47,685 nt of DNA from Hominisplanchenecus_A murintestinalis (GTDB lineage: Bacteria > Bacillota > Clostridia > Lachnospirales > Lachnospiraceae): NCBI RefSeq assembly GCF_943193015.1, contig NZ_CALPCM010000021.1:1-47685 (forward strand). Reading direction: 5' to 3'. This document shows, piece by piece, positions 43,458 through 47,685 of this stretch. Position 1 is the first letter of the stretch. Each line of letters begins with the position of its first letter. The translations under genes and the position numbers were made by a program. The notes under the pieces are model-generated. The model worked only from the letters and a program-made list of their open reading frames with translations, was not told the DNA's origin and did not search any database.

Positions 43458-44520
43458 TGACTGTCGCCTCCTCATCCTCCGATTCCGGTTTGTTCATAAT
43501 CTGTATGTTGAAAGGGTCCACATGGATTCCGACTTCTGTGCCGACCGGAAACATGTGTGTGCTGTGTACCAGCCATTCGCGTCCTGCCGCCATGACTTCC
43601 ATTTCATAGTGCACCCCTTTGAAAATCAGATGGGTGACAGTGCCGCAGATGGTTCCTGTCTCTGGGCTGACCAGCTCTACATCCTCTGGACGGATAACCA
43701 CATCTACAGGGCGGTTATGCCCAAATCCTATATCTACGCAGGGGAAAGAAACTCCCTGTATCTGTACGATTTTATCTTCCAGCATCAGGCCGGGGATGAT
43801 ATTGCTGTCTCCGATAAAATCGGCTACAAAGGCATTTTCCGGCTCATTGTAGATATCTTCCGGCGTGCCGATCTGCTGAATGTAGCCCTGATTCATAACT
43901 ACGATAGTATCGGACATAGTGAGGGCTTCTTCCTGGTCATGAGTTACATAGATGAAAGTGATGCCAAGCTCATTTTTCAGGCGGATAAGCTCATACTGCA
44001 TATCCTGCCGGAGTTTCAGATCCAGTGCGCCCAGAGGCTCATCCAAAAGGAGTACTTTCGGCTCATTTACGATAGCCCGTGCGATGGCGATACGCTGTTG
44101 CTGCCCGCCGCTTAAGGAGGCGGGGGAACGGTTTTCAAAACCGTCCAGATTTACAAGTTTTAAAGCGTATTTTATTTTATCGGAAATATATTGTTTGCTT
44201 TTGCCCTTTATTTTTAGGCCAAACGCGATGTTTTCTGCGATGCTCATATGGGTAAAAAGCGCATACTTCTGGAAAACAGTGTTAATCTGCCGTTTGTTTG
44301 GGGGGAGGTGGGTGATGTCCTCGCCGTTAAAGATAACTTTTCCGGAATTCGGAGTTTCAAAACCGCCTATAATGCGCAGGGTGGTGGTTTTTCCACATCC
44401 GCTGGGGCCTAAAAGAGTGAGAAATTCATTTTCCCGAATGTACAGGTTCAGCTCATCCAGAACAAGCTGCCCGTCATAAGATTTTGAGATGTTTACCAGG
44501 TCAATCAGTTTATTACTCAT
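43447..44520 (-). CDS. potA: Spermidine/putrescine ABC transporter ATP-binding protein PotA
   Basis: The product has 357 residues, with GAAGGGAGA before the ATG. It has Walker A GPSGCGKTT (39-47), Q-loop VFQKYALF, signature LSGGQQQRIAIARA, Walker B LLLDEPLGALD and the H-loop THDQEEA. A C-terminal TOBE regulatory domain follows from about residue 235 (DSNIIPGLMLEDKIV, VVIRPEDVELV). It powers polyamine uptake by the PotB/PotC channel. It is the first transporter gene after the regulator, 17 bp away, in the order regulator-potA-potB-potCD-flavin reductase. Confidence 0.95.
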   Translation of the reverse strand: MSNKLIDLVNISKSYDGQLVLDELNLYIRENEFLTLLGPSGCGKTTTLRIIGGFETPNSGKVIFNGEDITHLPPNKRQINTVFQKYALFTHMSIAENIAFGLKIKGKSKQYISDKIKYALKLVNLDGFENRSPASLSGGQQQRIAIARAIVNEPKVLLLDEPLGALDLKLRQDMQYELIRLKNELGITFIYVTHDQEEALTMSDTIVVMNQGYIQQIGTPEDIYNEPENAFVADFIGDSNIIPGLMLEDKIVQIQGVSFPCVDIGFGHNRPVDVVIRPEDVELVSPETGTICGTVTHLIFKGVHYEMEVMAAGREWLVHSTHMFPVGTEVGIHVDPFNIQIMNKPESEDEEATVIEE

Positions 44521-44537
44521 AAGTATCTCCCTTCTCG

Positions 44538-45077
44538 TTAAAAGCTGGGCGGGGAGCTGACCCAGAGAAGTGTGGCAGCGCCCTTTCCTGCATTTTCGAT
44601 AAAATGCCGTTTTGACGGGACGAAGTAGAAAGATTCGCCCTTTTTCGCTTTGTAAGTCTGTTTGCCAATGTGAATCAATACAGCGCCGCTTAACACATAT
44701 CCGAATTCTTCACCCTCATGAGGCTGGTCGGGATACGTGGAACCTCCGGGTTCAAGCGTCAGCCGTATAGGTTCCATGATGTTTTTCTGGGCGTTGGGAA
44801 TAATCCATTCGACTTTATTGAAAAGTTCCGTATCGATTTTTTCAAAATAGTCATTATTCCTAAAAACAATTTGTTCCTCCGATGTCTCTGCGAAAAATTC
44901 CTGCAGGTTCGTGCCAAGGCACTGCAGGATATCCGTCAGTGTGGCAATCGAAGGGGAGGTCAGATTGTGCTCAAGCTGGGAGATAAAACCTTTCGACAGC
45001 TCGGCGCGGTCTGCCAGTTCCTCCTGAGTCAGCCGTAAAGCAGTGCGCAGTTCTTTCAGCTTTAATCCAATGTCCAT
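44538..45077 (-). CDS. XRE-family regulator with cupin domain (PuuR-like)
   Basis: The product has 179 residues, starting at ATG 45077 with AAAGGCGG upstream; a longer open frame adds 21 unsupported residues. An HTH_3 domain (about 5-60: LKELRTALRLTQEELADRAELSKGFISQLEHNLTSPSIATL) is joined to a C-terminal cupin barrel (about 105-178: LEPGGSTYPDQPHEGEEFGYVLSGAVLIHIGKQTY). This combination matches PuuR-type polyamine regulators. As the first gene of the pot operon it probably represses it in response to polyamine. The ligand is inferred only from context. Two dyads just upstream are candidate operators. Confidence 0.88.
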   Translation of the reverse strand: MDIGLKLKELRTALRLTQEELADRAELSKGFISQLEHNLTSPSIATLTDILQCLGTNLQEFFAETSEEQIVFRNNDYFEKIDTELFNKVEWIIPNAQKNIMEPIRLTLEPGGSTYPDQPHEGEEFGYVLSGAVLIHIGKQTYKAKKGESFYFVPSKRHFIENAGKGAATLLWVSSPPSF

Positions 45078-45093
45078 GTAAACCGCCTTTCGT

Positions 45094-45126
45094 GCTGTAG
45101 AACAGCAAAAATAAACTTTGAGTTTA
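45094..45126. promoter_or_regulatory. Two dyad-symmetric candidate operators upstream of the pot operon
   Basis: GCTGT-AGA-ACAGC (45094-45106) and TAAACT-TTG-AGTTTA (45112-45126) are perfect inverted repeats with 3-nt centres, spaced 18 bp centre to centre. They lie 17 to 49 bp upstream of the XRE-cupin start, where an autorepressor would bind. No clear consensus promoter is visible on this strand. Confidence 0.45.
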
Positions 45127-45173
45127 GTATCAATAAACAAGCGTTATATCTGATTATACGCAAGATGCAGGAG

Positions 45174-45202
45174 TTGTCAATAGATTTTTTCTGTGTTAAA
45201 AT
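45174..45202 (+). promoter_or_regulatory. Promoter of the lactonase-fold gene
   Basis: TTGTCA (45174-45179), a 17-nt spacer and TAAAAT (45197-45202), about 45 bp before the start. Confidence 0.65.
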
Positions 45203-45247
45203 AAGTACATCTTAGATTACTGAATATGCGAAGGAGGGGAATAGAAA

Positions 45248-46303
45248 ATGGGACAGGACAAATATGTGGCATATGTGGGCACTTATACCCACGGGAGCAG
45301 CATAGGAATTCATGTGTACGATTTGGATGTAGAGGAAGGGCATATGAAGGAGCGTGAAGTGGTTCCTGTAAATAATGCCTCCCATATTACGAAATCAAAT
45401 AACGGAAAATATCTATATTCCATAGCGGATGAGGGTGTGGAAGTTTTAAAAATTGATGAGAACGGCGATTTGACACCGATAAATAAAGTGGGGATTGATG
45501 GAATGCGGGGATGTTTCCTTTCTACAAATTTAGAGGGAAACCGTCTGTTTGTGGGAGGTTATCATGATGGAAAGATTACAGTTGTGCGCATCCACAGAGA
45601 CGGAAGGCTTGGTTCGGTCATGGACGGGATTTTCCATAAAGGGCTGGGGAGCGTGGCTGAGCGGAACTTCAGGCCGCATGTAAGCTGTGCGACACCGACA
45701 CCGGATGGAAAGTACCTGTGTGTAGTGGATAATGGCATTGATCAGATAAAGCTTTATACGGTTCATCCCACCACCGGAAAGCTGAAGCTGTATGATATTG
45801 TGCGCTGTAAGCTGGAATCGGGACCAAGGCTGCTTCGTTTTAGCCAGGACGGGCGGTTTGCATATGTCATTTGTGAGCTGAGCAATGAGATTTTAGTTTA
45901 TTCTTATGATGGTGCGGGCAAGTCTCCTCAGTTTGATTTGATTCAGAAGGTAAGCACGGTGATGGATGAGAAAGAGGGAGGATGTGCCGCATCCGGGCTC
46001 AGGATATCCCCAAGCGGCAGATATCTCTACTGTTCTACAGCAGGGGAAAACAGCGCCGGGATTTTTAAAATTGATCCGGAAACAGGAATGTTGGAGAAAC
46101 TTTGTATTCTGCCGATCAGCGGAAAGTATCCGAAGGATTTAGAGGTATTTCCGGATGAGCGAACGTTAGTGGTGTTGAATCATGAATCTAATGAGATACG
46201 CTTTTTCCGCATTGATTATGAAAAGAAAATTATTGTCCAGAAAGGGCGGCCGATTAAAGTGGATACGCCAAACTGCATTCTGATTTCCAGAGTGGAAGAG
46301 TAG
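45248..46303 (+). CDS. Lactonase-family beta-propeller protein (6-phosphogluconolactonase-like)
   Basis: The product has 351 residues, with GAAGGAGGGG before the ATG. Repeated blades include VAYVGTYTHGSSIGIHVYDLD, SHITKSNNGKYLYSIAD, RPHVSCATPTPDGKYLCVVDNGIDQIKLY, RLLRFSQDGRFAYVICELSNEILVYSYD and LRISPSGRYLYCSTAGENSAGIFKID. These match the Lactonase (Pgl-type, PF10282) seven-bladed propeller. Family members hydrolyse 6-phosphogluconolactone, but many are of unknown substrate, and no pentose-phosphate gene lies nearby. There is no signal peptide. It is transcribed divergently from the pot operon and ends at a strong terminator. Confidence 0.88.
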   Translation: MGQDKYVAYVGTYTHGSSIGIHVYDLDVEEGHMKEREVVPVNNASHITKSNNGKYLYSIADEGVEVLKIDENGDLTPINKVGIDGMRGCFLSTNLEGNRLFVGGYHDGKITVVRIHRDGRLGSVMDGIFHKGLGSVAERNFRPHVSCATPTPDGKYLCVVDNGIDQIKLYTVHPTTGKLKLYDIVRCKLESGPRLLRFSQDGRFAYVICELSNEILVYSYDGAGKSPQFDLIQKVSTVMDEKEGGCAASGLRISPSGRYLYCSTAGENSAGIFKIDPETGMLEKLCILPISGKYPKDLEVFPDERTLVVLNHESNEIRFFRIDYEKKIIVQKGRPIKVDTPNCILISRVEE

Positions 46304-46320
46304 GGAGAAAAGCTTTAGCA

Positions 46321-46368
46321 AAAGGCAGCGCAAGCGAGAGAATGTTCGTTTGCGCTGCCTTTAAAATG
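46321..46368. terminator. Bidirectional terminator between the lactonase gene and aroC
   Basis: AAAGGCAGCGCAAGCGA (46321-46337) pairs with TCGTTTGCGCTGCCTTT (46346-46362), 17 bp with one G-U pair and an 8-nt loop. The ends of the stem are A/T runs on both strands. The aroC stop is 40 bp away. Confidence 0.8.
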
Positions 46369-46401
46369 TTTCTGGATACAGGATGTCTGGCGGCAGTTCG
46401 T

Positions 46402-47502
46402 TTAGGAAAAAAAGCGGATTAGGTTGTCCATGTTGGAATTGATGCTTGTGAACATCATATCCAGCAGAGTCAAAGCAACCATGGATTCCACTACGACTAC
46501 GGCACGGGGAACAATGATGGGGTCATGGCGGCCTTTTACTTCTATTTGGACAGTCTGTCCGCTTTTTGTAACGGTAGACTGTTTTTGGGAAATAGAAGGG
46601 GTTGGTTTAATACCGGCACGCAGGATAATTTGGCTGCCATCGCTGATTCCGCCTAGAATACCGCCCGAATGGTTTGTAAGTTTTTGAATGTCGCCTTCAG
46701 GAGAAAGGGCATATTGGTCATTGTTTTGGGAACCCTTGGCTTTAGCCGCTGCCATGCCATCGCCGATTTCAAAGCCCTTTACGGCGCCGATGGAGCATAC
46801 GGCCTTTGCGAGATTAGCGCTGAGTTTTTCAAAAGAAGGGTCTCCGATACCAGGCTTCATTCCGTCCACTACACATTCGATGACTCCTCCGGAAGAGTCC
46901 TGAGAGCGTATGCATTCTTCCAGATAATGAGCCGCCTTTTCGGCTGCTTGGGAATCTGGCATATAGAGAGGGGATTCTGAAATCTGGTGGATATCGAAGT
47001 TTTCCGGAGTGATTTCTATGGGCCCGATGGCTTTTGTATAGGTTAGAATCCGGATACCGAGCTGGTTCAGGACTTTGCAGGCGATGGCTCCGGCAGCTAC
47101 GCGCCCGATGGTTTCCCGGCCAGAGGAGCGGCCTCCGCCCCGGTAATCGCGGAATCCGTATTTCATGTCATAAGTGAGGTCGGCGTGTCCCGGGCGGTAA
47201 TACCCGGCAATGCCGCTGTAGTCTCTGGAACGCTGAGATTTGTTGTATACAGTCATAGAAATAGGGGTTCCTGTGGTTTTTCCTTCAAATATGCCGGAAA
47301 GAATTTCAACGGTGTCTTCTTCCTTGCGGGGAGTAGAGTAACGGCTTTGTCCTGGTTTTCTCCTGTCCAGATATTTCTGGATATCTGATTCGTCCAGTGG
47401 AAGCCCGGCGGGGCAGCCGTCTACTACCACACCTACGCCTCTGCCATGAGATTCTCCCCAGGTTGTGATTTTGAATATATTCCCAAATGTTGATCCTGCC
47501 AT
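46402..47502 (-). CDS. aroC: Chorismate synthase
   Basis: The product has 366 residues, with GAGG before the ATG. Signatures are FGNIFKITTWGESHGRGVGVVVDG at the N-terminus, RRKPGQSRYSTPRKEEDTVEILSGIFEGKTTGTPI, RPGHADLTYDMKYGFRDYRGGGRSSGRETIGRVAAGAIA, GGILGGISDG and GRHDPIIVPRAVVVVESMVA. It uses reduced FMN to form chorismate from EPSP, the last shikimate step. It directly follows the AroA reaction even though the genes are about 33 kb apart. It appears to be monocistronic, with its own promoter abutting a copy of the dispersed repeat. Confidence 0.96.
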   Translation of the reverse strand: MAGSTFGNIFKITTWGESHGRGVGVVVDGCPAGLPLDESDIQKYLDRRKPGQSRYSTPRKEEDTVEILSGIFEGKTTGTPISMTVYNKSQRSRDYSGIAGYYRPGHADLTYDMKYGFRDYRGGGRSSGRETIGRVAAGAIACKVLNQLGIRILTYTKAIGPIEITPENFDIHQISESPLYMPDSQAAEKAAHYLEECIRSQDSSGGVIECVVDGMKPGIGDPSFEKLSANLAKAVCSIGAVKGFEIGDGMAAAKAKGSQNNDQYALSPEGDIQKLTNHSGGILGGISDGSQIILRAGIKPTPSISQKQSTVTKSGQTVQIEVKGRHDPIIVPRAVVVVESMVALTLLDMMFTSINSNMDNLIRFFS

Positions 47503-47553
47503 ATGTTTACCTCGCTGTTATAATTGTTTTACAGTAACTTTTTGTCGGGTTTT

Positions 47554-47583
47554 AGTATATCGGATTTAGAGGCTATTTTCAAG
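47554..47583 (-). promoter_or_regulatory. Promoter of aroC
   Basis: On the minus strand, TTGGAA (47578-47583), an 18-nt spacer and TATACT (47554-47559). The -35 is directly next to the repeat sequence that begins at 47584. Confidence 0.6.
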
Positions 47584-47596
47584 TAACAGTTCGGCT
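47584..47596. repeat. Solo end sequence of the dispersed repeat
   Basis: GTAACAGTTCGGC differs from the first 13 bases of the element's terminal repeat at a single position. It is followed at once by an inverted partial match (CAGAACTG), then by the longer copy at 47612. It suggests a decayed or nested copy. Confidence 0.55.
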
Positions 47597-47611
47597 TGAC
47601 AGAACTGCTCG

Positions 47612-47685
47612 TAACAGTTCAGCCTGCGGCTTCACTGTTACGGAATCCAGCCCATTTAAAGTTTGCTGTTCGCAAAGGGCTGGAT
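47612..47685. repeat. Second copy of the palindromic dispersed repeat, cut by the window end
   Basis: It begins GTAACAGTTCAGCC and matches the reverse complement of 14592-14665 at about 70 of 74 positions. It includes AATCCAGCCC and its partner GGGCTGGAT. Some of the differences lie in the loop between the two hairpin arms, and the visible part of the stem is unchanged. Confidence 0.85.

Overview
The window looks like chromosomal DNA from a low-to-mid GC Firmicute of the class Clostridia, most likely a gut Lachnospiraceae (Dorea, Mediterraneibacter, Blautia or a relative). The reasons are strong AGGAGG-type ribosome sites, TTGACA/TATAAT promoters with 17-nt spacers, several TTG starts, and family content typical of that group (DUF4474, DUF5662, DUF5722, DUF1292, FIVAR and BspA-type LRR surface proteins, a PotC-PotD fusion). 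The genus call is inference.

Layout. 1-2700 is an AT-rich accessory patch: a secreted Big_2 protein with a Cys-rich tail, whose terminator runs directly into a large serine recombinase that has lost its 5' end and carries a frameshift. 2800-4600 (minus strand) is a metallophosphoesterase/DUF4474 pair. 4741-4812 is tRNA-Glu(CTC), followed by a Uma2-family gene. 5811-11983 holds parE-parC, a PurF-like protein lacking the catalytic cysteine, and a thioesterase. 12004-14418 (minus strand) is tyrA-aroA. 14523-14665 is a palindromic dispersed repeat, and a second copy in opposite orientation runs off the window end at 47685.

14844-24484 is a secretome block: a 1589-residue SGNH-hydrolase surface protein and a DUF5722 glycosidase-like protein (plus strand), facing a subtilisin-like protease and a Big_2 protein (minus strand). 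24946-28279 is gltX plus a UvrD-type helicase. 28353-34544 holds a DUF1292 protein, exonuclease III, a GH13 debranching-enzyme homologue with a destroyed active site, an overlapping DUF5662 gene, a MATE transporter and trpS. 34810-36975 is a membrane-anchored surface protein, followed by an RluA-type pseudouridine synthase, an NSS transporter and a heptad-repeat coiled-coil protein. 40244-45077 (minus strand) is a polyamine-uptake operon in the order regulator-potA-potB-potCD-flavin reductase. A lactonase-fold gene diverges from it, and aroC closes the window.

How the genes work together. tyrA, aroA and aroC are shikimate/tyrosine steps in two separate units. The pot operon is a complete importer under a probable self-regulating XRE-cupin repressor. 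The surface proteins suggest a host- or mucus-associated lifestyle. No CRISPR array, rRNA or intact mobile element is visible. The most unusual items are the cysteine-less PurF paralogue, the active-site-dead GH13 protein with a 107-nt gene overlap, the nested-hairpin dispersed repeat, and the recombinase fossil fused to the Big_2 terminator.
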